64,000 nucleotides of DNA, taken from NCBI RefSeq assembly GCF_007474535.1, contig NZ_VKNW01000001.1, positions 124,001 through 188,000 on the forward strand, given 5' to 3'. The number at the start of each line of letters is the position of its first letter. The stretch's first letter is position 1. This DNA comes from Chryseobacterium echinoideorum. GTDB taxonomy: Bacteria > Bacteroidota > Bacteroidia > Flavobacteriales > Weeksellaceae. Below, piece after piece: positions 51,516-61,691 of this stretch. The translations under genes and the position numbers were made by a program. Below the pieces are notes generated by a model that was not told the origin of the DNA, did no database searches, and saw nothing but the letters and a program-made list of their open reading frames with translations.

Positions 51516-53981
51516 ATGAACCAAAAACATTACATAGTAATCATCTGTATTTTCCTAAGTGGATTTTCCCTGGCTCAAAAAGGAGGGAAAAATAAGCTTT
51601 GGTATGACAAACCTGCCAAACAGTGGGTGGAAGCATTACCTGTTGGAAACGGAAGATTGGCTGCAATGGTTTTTGGCGACCCTTCCCAGGAAAAACTTCA
51701 GCTGAACGAAGGCACTTTCTGGTCTGGTGGACCTTCCCGGAATGATAATCCTGATGGACCGAAAGTGTTGGATTCTATCCGATATTATTTATTTAACGGG
51801 AATTACAAAAGAGCTCAGATTCTTGCGGATAAAGGATTGAAAGCGAAAAGCCTTCACGGTTCGGCCTATCAGAATATTGGTGATTTTACGCTTGATTTTA
51901 ATAATGTTAATAATGTCAAAAATTATTACAGGGAATTAGACATCGAAAAAGCAATCACAACTACGACTTTTATTTCCAACGGAATTAATTTCAAAAGGGA
52001 AGTGTTCGCTTCAATTCCTGATAATGTTATTGTCATTAAATTAAGTTCGGACAAAAAAAATGCACTGAATTTCACAACCAATTTCACTAGCGAACTTAGG
52101 AAAAACAGCAAAGCCATTGATTCTAAAACCCTGCAGATGGACGGATTGTCTTCAACTTTAGACGGCGTTCAGGGTCAGGTTAAATTCAATGCACTCGCAA
52201 AAATCCTCAACAAAGGTGGAAAAACAGCAATTTTGAGTAATGGAATTTCGGTAAGAAATGCTGATGAAGTAATGATTCTAATTTCCATAGCGACCAATTT
52301 CACAGATTACAAAACTTTAAACTCAGATGAAGTTTCAAAAAGTAAAAAATACATTTCCGAAGCAGAACAGAAAAATTTCAAAACCTTATTCCAAAATCAT
52401 CTGAATGCTTATCAGACATATTTCAAAAGAGTCGATTTCGACTTAGGAACTTCCGAAGCAGTAAAACAACCAACTGACATTCGTATTAAAAATTTCGCAA
52501 CCCATTACGACCCGGAATTGATTTCGTTATATTACCAGTTTGGTCGTTATCTTTTGATTTCCTCTTCACAACCTGGTGGTCAGCCGGCGAATCTGCAGGG
52601 AATCTGGAATAATTCCAACAAACCTGCGTGGGACAGCAAATATACCATCAACATCAACACGGAAATGAATTACTGGCCGGCGGAAAAGACCAATCTTTCC
52701 GAGATGCACGAACCGCTGATTCAGATGATAAAAGACTTAAGCGAATCCGGAAAAGAAACAGCAAAAACAATGTACAACAGTCGTGGCTGGGTCGCTCATC
52801 ACAATACGGATATTTGGAGAATCACTGGCGTTATAGATTTTGCCAACGCTGGAATGTGGCCAATGGGTGGCGCTTGGCTTTCTCAGCATCTTTGGGAAAA
52901 ATATTTGTACAACGGAGATAAAAACTATTTGAAATCCGTTTATCCAATTCTAAAATCTGCCACTCAGTTTTATGAAGATTTTTTGGTTGAAGAACCAACG
53001 CACAAATGGCTGGTCGTAAGTCCGTCAATGTCTCCCGAAAATATTCCAAACGGACATCAGGGAAGTGCTTTGGCAGTTGGAAATACGATAGATAATCAGT
53101 TGATGTTTGACTTATTTACTAAAACAAAAAAAGTTGCAGAAATTCTTAATGTTGATTCAGATAAAATAAAAGTTTGGGAGAATATTATCTCCAAATTACC
53201 ACCGATGAAAATCGGGAAATACGGACAGTTGCAGGAATGGGCAGAAGATTTAGACAACCCAAAAGACAATCACAGGCACGTTTCACATCTCTACGGATTG
53301 TTTCCGTCCAACCAAATCAATCCTTTCACCACGCCTGAATTATTGGACGCTTCCAAAACCGTTTTACTGCACCGTGGAGACGTTTCAACGGGCTGGAGTA
53401 TGGGTTGGAAAGTGAATCTTTGGGCGAAATTATTAGACGGAAATCACGCCAACAAATTAATCAAAGACCAATTAACTTTGGTAGAAAAAGACGGTCGGGG
53501 CAAAAAAGGCGGAACGTATCCCAATCTTTTTGATGCGCATCCGCCGTTCCAAATTGACGGAAATTTTGGCTGTACCTCGGGAATTACCGAGATGCTTTTG
53601 CAAACTCAGAACGGGTTTATCGACATTCTTCCCGCACTTCCGGATGAATGGAAAAATGGAAAGATTTCCGGGCTGAAAACCTACGGCGATTTTGAAATCA
53701 GCATTGTCTGGGAAAATAATAAAGCGAAGGAAATCACCATAAAATCCAATTTAGGCGGAAACTGCAGAGTCAGAATTCCCAACAAAATGGAATTATCAGG
53801 AAAAACAAAACTCAAAAAAGCGGAAGGCAAAAACCCAAATCACTTTTTCGAAACACCTGAGATTAAAAAAACAATAATTTCCAGTGAAGCCAAATTAAAC
53901 CTTGTCGAAATAAAAGAATCTGTGATGTATGATTTCCCAACAGAATCAGGAAAAACATACAAACTGAAAATAAAAAATTGA
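51516..53981 (+). CDS. GH95 alpha-L-fucosidase or related glycosidase
   Basis: An 821-residue exported glycoside hydrolase of family 95. A signal peptide (ending LAQ at about residue 20) is followed by the N-terminal domain start LWYDKPAKQWVEALPVGNGR, very characteristic of GH95. Catalytic-domain segments include NLQGIWNNSNKPAWDSKYTI, NINTEMNYWPAEKTNLSEMH and HPPFQIDGNFGCTSGITEML. GH95 enzymes cleave alpha-1,2-fucose or alpha-L-galactose from hemicellulose side chains. It starts seven bases after the transporter stop, so it belongs to the same operon. Confidence 0.94.
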   Translation: MNQKHYIVIICIFLSGFSLAQKGGKNKLWYDKPAKQWVEALPVGNGRLAAMVFGDPSQEKLQLNEGTFWSGGPSRNDNPDGPKVLDSIRYYLFNGNYKRAQILADKGLKAKSLHGSAYQNIGDFTLDFNNVNNVKNYYRELDIEKAITTTTFISNGINFKREVFASIPDNVIVIKLSSDKKNALNFTTNFTSELRKNSKAIDSKTLQMDGLSSTLDGVQGQVKFNALAKILNKGGKTAILSNGISVRNADEVMILISIATNFTDYKTLNSDEVSKSKKYISEAEQKNFKTLFQNHLNAYQTYFKRVDFDLGTSEAVKQPTDIRIKNFATHYDPELISLYYQFGRYLLISSSQPGGQPANLQGIWNNSNKPAWDSKYTININTEMNYWPAEKTNLSEMHEPLIQMIKDLSESGKETAKTMYNSRGWVAHHNTDIWRITGVIDFANAGMWPMGGAWLSQHLWEKYLYNGDKNYLKSVYPILKSATQFYEDFLVEEPTHKWLVVSPSMSPENIPNGHQGSALAVGNTIDNQLMFDLFTKTKKVAEILNVDSDKIKVWENIISKLPPMKIGKYGQLQEWAEDLDNPKDNHRHVSHLYGLFPSNQINPFTTPELLDASKTVLLHRGDVSTGWSMGWKVNLWAKLLDGNHANKLIKDQLTLVEKDGRGKKGGTYPNLFDAHPPFQIDGNFGCTSGITEMLLQTQNGFIDILPALPDEWKNGKISGLKTYGDFEISIVWENNKAKEITIKSNLGGNCRVRIPNKMELSGKTKLKKAEGKNPNHFFETPEIKKTIISSEAKLNLVEIKESVMYDFPTESGKTYKLKIKN

Positions 53982-53990
53982 TTAATAGGA

Positions 53991-54140
53991 ACGGGCTTTA
54001 GCCCGTTTAATAAATGGATCAAACAATTGGCTTTAGCCAAAATTTAAATGATAATCAAAGTCCCGAAGGGACGATTTAAACGAGAATAGGATAAAATCCT
54101 ATCAATATAAATAAAACGAACCCGAAGTGTTCAACGATTA
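53991..54140. repeat. Cluster of palindromic repeats after the GH95 gene
   Basis: Four small palindromes in a row: ACGGGCTTTAGCCCGT (53991-54006), TTGGCTTTAGCCAA (54027-54040), GTCCCGAAGGGAC (about 54060-54073) and ATAGGATAAAATCCTAT (about 54087-54103). The first two recur after the next gene at 55911 and 55947 with the same 36-base spacing. These resemble REP-type interspersed elements of Chryseobacterium. Confidence 0.75.
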
Positions 54141-54160
54141 AAAAAAATTAAAAATTATAT

Positions 54161-55879
54161 ATGAAAAAGATAACAATGAATCCAAATTTCCTAAGAAACA
54201 AAACCAGCATTTTTGCTACTCTGGCTCTACTTTCTGTAACCAGTTTGCAAGCACAGATTTTTACCGATTTTCAATACAGAGGAAACGACAAATTATATAA
54301 TGACAACCCTCTGAAATCAGACGAATTTTATTCACCAATTCTTCAGGGCTGTTATCCCGACCCGAGTATCACCAAAAAAGGCGACGATTATTACTTGGTG
54401 AATTCTTCGTTTTCGATGTTTCCGGGCGTTCCGATTTTCACTTCCAAAGATTTGGTAAATTGGAAACAGGTTGGCCACGTTCTGGACAGACCTTCACAAC
54501 TTAAAGTTGAAAAAGGTGGCGTTTCTCAGGGAATTTATGCACCGGATATCAAATACAACAAATTCAACGATACATTTTATATGATTACCACGCAGATTGC
54601 GGGCGGAGTCGGAAATATGGTCGTAAAAACCAAAGACCCTGCAAAAGGCTGGAGCGAAGTCCAGAAACTGAATTTCGATGGAATCGACCCTGCCATTTTC
54701 TTCGATGATGATGGGAAAGCCTACATTGTCCATAACGACGCCCCACCAAAAGGAACTGAGCAGTATCAAGGTCACCGCGTCATCAAAATGTGGGATTACG
54801 ATTTGGAGAAAGACCAGGTTGTTGCAGGTTCGGACAAAATAATCGTAAACGGTGGTGTTGACCTTTCTCAAAAACCAATTTGGATTGAAGGGCCTCATTT
54901 GTACAAATACAAAGGAAAATATTATCTGATGTGTGCTGAGGGTGGAACCGGAGGCAATCATAGCGAAGTTATTTTTATGGCAGATTCTCCTAAAGGACCG
55001 TTTGTTCCGGCTAAAAATAATCCGATTCTGACGCAAAGATATTTTCCGAGAGACAGAAAAGAAAAAGTAGATTGGGCAGGTCACGCAGATTTGGTTGAAG
55101 GTCCGAACGGGCAATGGTACGGCGTGTTTTTGGCCATTCGTCCGAATGTCAATAATCGTGTAAATCACGGTAGAGAAACCTTCATTCTTCCGGTGGATTG
55201 GAGCGGAACGTATCCTGTGTTCCAAAATGGCTTGGTTCCGATGAAGCCGAAATTGAAAATGCCACAAGGTGTTCAGAACAAAACCGGACAAAATGGATTT
55301 TTCCCGAACGGAAATTTCACGTATAATGATAAATTAACCGATAAGAACCTGGATTTCCGTTGGATTGCAATGCGTGGACCTCGTGAAAACTTCATTACGA
55401 CTACGAAAACCGGTGTAAAAGTGAATCCTATGGAAACGAATATCAAAGCATTGGCTCCGGTTTCGTCATTATTCCACAGATTACAGCACGAAGACTTCGA
55501 AACTTCCGTAATGTTGGATTATAAACCAAAATCTGAAAAAGAATTGGCTGGAATTACTCTGTATCAAAGCGAAACATTCAATTACGTTTTTGGAATTACC
55601 AAAAAAGACAAAGATTTCTATATCGTTTTAGAGAGAACCGAAAAGGGGGCGTCAACATTAGTAGCCAGCGAGAAAATTTCTTTAGGTAAAACCATTAAAT
55701 TTCAGGTTACAGGAGAGAAAGACAATATCAGCTTTAATTACGCAACAGATGGCAAGAATTTTAAAAATCTGGGCGGTCCGGTTTCAGGAGATATCCTTTC
55801 TACCGATGTTGCAGGCGGTTTCACTGGAAGTTTGATAGGATTGTATAGTACTTCTTCAAACGATATTGTGCCTAATTAA
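54161..55879 (+). CDS. GH43 beta-xylosidase/alpha-L-arabinofuranosidase (1)
   Basis: A 572-residue exported five-bladed propeller enzyme. The signal peptide ends near residue 31 (SLQAQ), with an alternative ATG at 54176 (MNPNFLRN). The catalytic base is Asp67 in GCYPDPSITKKGDDYYLV, the pKa modulator Asp176 in GIDPAIFFDDDGKAY, and the acid Glu243 in WIEGPHLYKYKGKYYLM. A C-terminal beta-sandwich (from about 390) is typical for xylan-debranching GH43. The exact linkage specificity cannot be told. It stands between two REP clusters. Confidence 0.94.
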   Translation: MKKITMNPNFLRNKTSIFATLALLSVTSLQAQIFTDFQYRGNDKLYNDNPLKSDEFYSPILQGCYPDPSITKKGDDYYLVNSSFSMFPGVPIFTSKDLVNWKQVGHVLDRPSQLKVEKGGVSQGIYAPDIKYNKFNDTFYMITTQIAGGVGNMVVKTKDPAKGWSEVQKLNFDGIDPAIFFDDDGKAYIVHNDAPPKGTEQYQGHRVIKMWDYDLEKDQVVAGSDKIIVNGGVDLSQKPIWIEGPHLYKYKGKYYLMCAEGGTGGNHSEVIFMADSPKGPFVPAKNNPILTQRYFPRDRKEKVDWAGHADLVEGPNGQWYGVFLAIRPNVNNRVNHGRETFILPVDWSGTYPVFQNGLVPMKPKLKMPQGVQNKTGQNGFFPNGNFTYNDKLTDKNLDFRWIAMRGPRENFITTTKTGVKVNPMETNIKALAPVSSLFHRLQHEDFETSVMLDYKPKSEKELAGITLYQSETFNYVFGITKKDKDFYIVLERTEKGASTLVASEKISLGKTIKFQVTGEKDNISFNYATDGKNFKNLGGPVSGDILSTDVAGGFTGSLIGLYSTSSNDIVPN

Positions 55880-55910
55880 TATTGAAAATAATCGCACGAT
55901 ATCAATAGGG

Positions 55911-55960
55911 ACGGGCTTTAGCCCGTTTTCAAAGAAAAACAATCAATCGGCTTTAGCCAA
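55911..55960. repeat. Palindromic repeat pair, second copy
   Basis: ACGGGCTTTAGCCCGT (55911-55926) and TCGGCTTTAGCCAA (55947-55960), with the same spacing and order as the pair at 53991. The two copies flank the first GH43 gene as direct repeats. Confidence 0.8.
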
Positions 55961-56022
55961 AACTTAAGATAATATAGGCTTTGATACGATAAGCCAATTT
56001 GAAATAAACAGTTAGTATTAGC

Positions 56023-56055
56023 AATGTCACACTGAGCTTGTCGAAGTGTTTTTTT
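56023..56055. repeat. Interspersed repeat of the CACTGAGCTTGTCGAAGTG type
   Basis: TGTCACACTGAGCTTGTCGA, then AGTGTTTTTTT. The CACTGAGCTTGTCGAAGTG text is, to my knowledge, common in many Bacteroidota genomes. The T run could end transcription. Confidence 0.6.
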
Positions 56056-56091
56056 AAGATTGATTAAATCAACCAAACCAAAATATCAAAC

Positions 56092-57705
56092 GTGAAAATT
56101 AATCAACCATTTTATATAGTTTCTTTTTTGGGATGTATCGGGCTGAATCTTCTTTCAGCCCAGGTAAATCCTGTAAAAAAACAAGAGACAACAGCATTCA
56201 GAAATCCGATTATATGGGCGGATGCACCGGATTTGTCAATCACCAGAAACGGCGACGATTTTTACCTGATAAGTACTACAATGCACCTGATGCCGGGCGC
56301 TCCGGTAATGCATTCCAGAGATTTGGTACATTGGGAAATGTCAAGTTATGTTTTTGATACGCTAAATGATAATTCTAAATACGATTTGATAGGCGGAAGC
56401 GTTTACGGACGTGGACAATGGGCTTCTTCAATCCGTTATCACAAAGGAAAATATTACGTTCTGTTTTCCCCGAATGATGAGCCTTTCAAATCCTATTTTT
56501 ATGTTTCCGATAATCCTGAAAAAGGCAATTGGAAACTGATCACAAGAACCAGACATTTTCACGATGCATCTTTGCTTTTCGATGATGATGACCGGGTTTA
56601 TGTCTTCACTTCCAACAAAGTTTTTGAGCTGAACCCGGATTTTAAAAACATTATCGGAAATCAGGACGGAACGGAAGTTTTCCAGAAAGATGAATCGGAA
56701 ACCGGACTTTTGGAAGGTAATCAAATCATTAAAAATGAAGGAAAATATTATATGATGATGATTTCCTGGCCGAGAGGAGGGAAACGCCGTCAGGAAGTGT
56801 ACAGAGCTGATAAAGTAACCGGACCTTATGAGAAAAAAGTCATTCTTGAAGACAATTTTCTTGGATTTTCCTATGCCGGACAGGGTGCTTTGATTGACGA
56901 TAAAAACGGAAATTGGTATTCACTGATTTTCCAGGACAGAAATGGAGTAGGAAGGGTACCTATTTTGCTTCCTGTGAAATGGGAAAACGACTGGCCAATT
57001 TTAGGTGACAACGGAAAAGTTCCTCTAAGGGGTGAAGTTCCGCTTTCACCATTTAAACCGAAAAATCATTTGGTAGAAAGTGACGAATTTTCTGACAAAA
57101 AAATGAAAATCCAATGGCAGTGGAATCATAATCCTATCAATTCAGCTTGGTCATTGTCCGACAAAAAAGGTTTTTTAAGATTGAAAACCAGTAGAATAGT
57201 AGATAATCTCTACCTCGCTCCAAATACACTAACGCAAAGAATGGAAGGTCCAAAATCAACAGCTATTGTTGCCCTGGATGCAAAAGGAATGAAAGACGGT
57301 GATGTTGCAGGTTTCAGTGCTTTCAACGGTGATTCAGGGATTTTATCCGTGGTGATGGAAGGGGGTAAAAAGTTTATTGTTTTTTCAACGAATGAAGTCA
57401 GTTTAGATAATAAAACTAAGGCGGTTACAGGTGTTAAAAAAGAAGAAAAAAAGACAATCCCATTAAACTCGGACAAAGTTTATTTTAAAATTGATGCCGA
57501 TTTTAACCTTGGAAGAGATTTGGCCGATTTTTATTACAGCACCGACCAAATGAACTGGACAAAAATGGCAAAAGATTACAAAATGATTTTCGATTACCGA
57601 AGATTTTTTATGGGTTCAAAGTTTGCGATTTTCAATTACGCAACTAAGAATCTGGGAGGTTTTGTAGATGTTGATTTTTTCAGAGTGAATACAAGTTCGG
57701 AATAA
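56092..57705 (+). CDS. GH43 glycoside hydrolase (2), GH43_10-like
   Basis: A 537-residue exported GH43 enzyme. The start is a GTG at 56092, since no ATG lies upstream before the repeat and the next in-frame ATG would remove the signal peptide (residues 1-24, ending LLSAQ). Catalytic residues: Asp47 in WADAPDLSITRNGDDFYLI, Asp158 in FHDASLLFDDDDRVYVF, and Glu208 in GLLEGNQIIKNEGKYYM. A C-terminal beta-sandwich follows from about residue 340. The enzyme probably acts as beta-xylosidase or arabinofuranosidase on xylo-oligosaccharides. Confidence 0.93.
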   Translation: MKINQPFYIVSFLGCIGLNLLSAQVNPVKKQETTAFRNPIIWADAPDLSITRNGDDFYLISTTMHLMPGAPVMHSRDLVHWEMSSYVFDTLNDNSKYDLIGGSVYGRGQWASSIRYHKGKYYVLFSPNDEPFKSYFYVSDNPEKGNWKLITRTRHFHDASLLFDDDDRVYVFTSNKVFELNPDFKNIIGNQDGTEVFQKDESETGLLEGNQIIKNEGKYYMMMISWPRGGKRRQEVYRADKVTGPYEKKVILEDNFLGFSYAGQGALIDDKNGNWYSLIFQDRNGVGRVPILLPVKWENDWPILGDNGKVPLRGEVPLSPFKPKNHLVESDEFSDKKMKIQWQWNHNPINSAWSLSDKKGFLRLKTSRIVDNLYLAPNTLTQRMEGPKSTAIVALDAKGMKDGDVAGFSAFNGDSGILSVVMEGGKKFIVFSTNEVSLDNKTKAVTGVKKEEKKTIPLNSDKVYFKIDADFNLGRDLADFYYSTDQMNWTKMAKDYKMIFDYRRFFMGSKFAIFNYATKNLGGFVDVDFFRVNTSSE

Positions 57706-57721
57706 TTAAATTTGAATAATT

Positions 57722-57804
57722 TGGGCAGCTTTATCCGCCCTCCGTTCCCGCTTTTTTGTTCCGCTTCGCTCCACAAAAAGAGCTCCACTCAGGTCGGGCT
57801 GCGA
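57722..57804. repeat. Interspersed repeat of the TTTATCCGCCCTCCGTTCCC type
   Basis: GCAGCTTTATCCGCCCTCCG continues with CGCTTCGCTCCAC and ends in CAGGTCGGGCTGCGAG. Its GC content is far above the surroundings. Similar text is common between genes in Chryseobacterium, from memory. It lies just after the second GH43 gene. Confidence 0.6.
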
Positions 57805-57836
57805 GAGATTCACTGTCTGAAAAAAATGAAAATTAT

Positions 57837-57923
57837 TGCTTCGTAGAAGCAAACTGTTAGTAGCAAAACATTGTACCATCATAATCAAAGCCTCGTAGAG
57901 GCGACCTGTTAATTACAGCAATG
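57837..57923. repeat. Two diverged copies of a 'CTTCGTAGAAGC' repeat
   Basis: TTGCTTCGTAGAAGCAAACT with GTTAGTAGCAAAACA (57837-57870) and GCCTCGTAGAGGCGACCTGT with TAATTACAGCAATG (57890-57923) share the same order: a CG-TAG hairpin, CTGTTA and a GCAA end. The rest of the gap up to 58015 is AT-rich without a clear signal. Confidence 0.6.
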
Positions 57924-57997
57924 ATAATTAACATTAAAAATGTAAAAAAGATAAACCCTTGTCGGTCTTATTTTTTTACCTAAATTAATAAGTGTAA

Positions 57998-59941
<1,944 letters not shown>

Positions 59942-59959
59942 TATTTCAAAGCTATTAGA

Positions 59960-60307
59960 ATGTTTGTGAAAGCGGGAAGCATCATTACTTTCGATCCAGA
60001 TGTACAATATGCTACTGAGAAAAAATGGGATAATCTTACAGTGAAAATCTATCCGGGAGCAGATTCAAATTTTGTCTTATATAAAGATGAATTCGATAAT
60101 TACAATTATGAAAAAGGTGATTACACTGAAATCCCTTTGCATTGGAACGAAAAATCAAAAACACTCACAATAGGTGACCGGAAAGGTAAATACAAAGGAA
60201 TGATTGAGACAAGGAGTTTCAATCTAATGCTTCCGGATGGACAGCAGAAAATGGTAAACTATTCCGAAAAAAAAATATCACTTTTAAATAACCTTAAAGT
60301 ATTAATT
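59960..60307 (+). pseudogene. C-terminal remnant of a GH31 alpha-xylosidase/alpha-glucosidase
   Basis: 116 codons (MFVKAGSIITFDPDVQYATE, YPGADSNFVLYKDEFDNYNY, GKYKGMIETRSFNLMLPDG) match the C-terminal domains of GH31 enzymes, where 'VKAGSIIP', 'YPG.DG.F.LY.DEGD.Y.YE.G' and 'R.F.I' are standard. Catalytic parts are missing: the fragment starts 18 bases after the CE1 stop, so about 600 upstream codons have been deleted. The remnant has no stop of its own and reads in frame into the signal peptide of the following GH43. Confidence 0.85.
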
Positions 60308-61675
60308 ATGAAGCTTTTAAGTTTAATAGGGATTTTAGGATTTTTTCAAATTTCCTTCGCCCAAAACCCAATCATACAGACCAAATTCACTGCCGATCCT
60401 GCGCCGATGGTTTACAAAGACACGGTTTATCTTTACACAAGCCACGATGAGGACGATGCTTTCGGATTCAAAATGAAAGACTGGTTACTATACACTTCCA
60501 CAGATATGGTCAATTGGACAGACCACGGCGTGGTGGCTTCGCTCAAAGATTTTAAATGGGTAAATACCGACAACGGTGCCTGGGCGCCACAGGTTGTTGA
60601 AAGAAAAGAAAAATTCTATATGTATTGTCCAATGCCCAACAATATGGGTATTGGCGTTTTGGTGGCGGACAGTCCATATGGACCTTTCACCGATCCTATT
60701 GGCAAGCCTTTGATCAAAAATTCTCTGGATGACATCGATCCCACAGTTTTAATTGATGACGACGGGCAGGCTTATCTGTACTGGGGAAATCCGAATCTTT
60801 GGTATGCTAAACTCAACGAAGATATGATATCTCTTGCTGGCCCAATTACCAAAGACCCTTCTTTTGCGAAGGTGAAAGACCAGCCAGATCCTTTCAAATA
60901 TCAGGAGGGACCTTGGGCGTGGAAAAGAAACGGAATTTACTATATGGCTTATGCTTCTAAATGTTGTCCGGAAGGGATTGGCTATGCAATGGCAAAATCA
61001 CCTACCGGCCCTTGGAATTATGGAGGCGTGATAATGGATGGCGACCAGAGATCCAGCGGAAATCATCCCGGTATCATATATTTCAAAGACAGATCTTATG
61101 TTTTCGGATTCAACCATATGCTTAGAATGCAGACCATGAGCAAGCATTACGAACGCCGGTCTGTTAGTGTTACAGAAATTACCTACAATCCAGATGGAAC
61201 CATTCAGAAACTTCCTTTCTGGACTACGGATGGTGCAAAAAGAATGGGTACTCTGAACCCTTATAAAAGAGTTGAAGCAGAAACGATGGCTTACAGCGAA
61301 GGTCTGAAAACAGAAATGGTCACAGAATGGGAACGCAATCAACCCTATAACAGAGGTAAAAAAATCACAGACCGTGTTATTATTAGCTCAATTAACAATA
61401 GTGATTATATTAAAATCCAAGGGGTAGATTTTTCCAAAGGCGTAAAATCTTTGGATGTAAACGTTGCTTCTCTTTATGGAGGAAAAATAGAAGTGCGTTC
61501 AGATGCTCTTAATGGGCCATTGCTGGGAATTGTTAACGTTACAGGAAAAGGTGAGGGAGACCTATATAAAACAATTAATACACCTCTGAAAAGTGTTAAA
61601 GGAATCCACAATTTATATTTTGTTTTTAAGGGGGAAAAAGACCTTTTCTATTTTGATTGGTGGAAATTTAATTAA
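60308..61675 (+). CDS. GH43 glycoside hydrolase with CBM6 (3)
   Basis: A 455-residue exported enzyme. The frame is open 116 codons further upstream, but the signal peptide MKLLSLIGILGFFQISFAQ begins at 60308, marking the native start. Catalytic residues: Asp30 in FTADPAPMVYKDTVYLY, Asp144 in DDIDPTVLIDDDGQAY, and Glu200 in YQEGPWAWKRNGIYYM. From about residue 320 a CBM6 domain follows (RVEAETMAYSEGLKTEMVTE to FVFKGEKDLFYFDWWKF). It resembles the xylanase/arabinofuranosidase-type GH43 enzymes with CBM6. If translation starts at 59960 instead, the signal peptide would be internal and export would fail. Confidence 0.9.
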   Translation: MKLLSLIGILGFFQISFAQNPIIQTKFTADPAPMVYKDTVYLYTSHDEDDAFGFKMKDWLLYTSTDMVNWTDHGVVASLKDFKWVNTDNGAWAPQVVERKEKFYMYCPMPNNMGIGVLVADSPYGPFTDPIGKPLIKNSLDDIDPTVLIDDDGQAYLYWGNPNLWYAKLNEDMISLAGPITKDPSFAKVKDQPDPFKYQEGPWAWKRNGIYYMAYASKCCPEGIGYAMAKSPTGPWNYGGVIMDGDQRSSGNHPGIIYFKDRSYVFGFNHMLRMQTMSKHYERRSVSVTEITYNPDGTIQKLPFWTTDGAKRMGTLNPYKRVEAETMAYSEGLKTEMVTEWERNQPYNRGKKITDRVIISSINNSDYIKIQGVDFSKGVKSLDVNVASLYGGKIEVRSDALNGPLLGIVNVTGKGEGDLYKTINTPLKSVKGIHNLYFVFKGEKDLFYFDWWKFN

Positions 61676-61691
61676 ATCCAAATTTTAAATC

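Noticed and set aside
54494..55291. 265-codon open frame on the minus strand
   Set aside because: It lies wholly inside the first GH43 gene, which has a signal peptide and all catalytic residues. The antisense product shows no recognisable domain.
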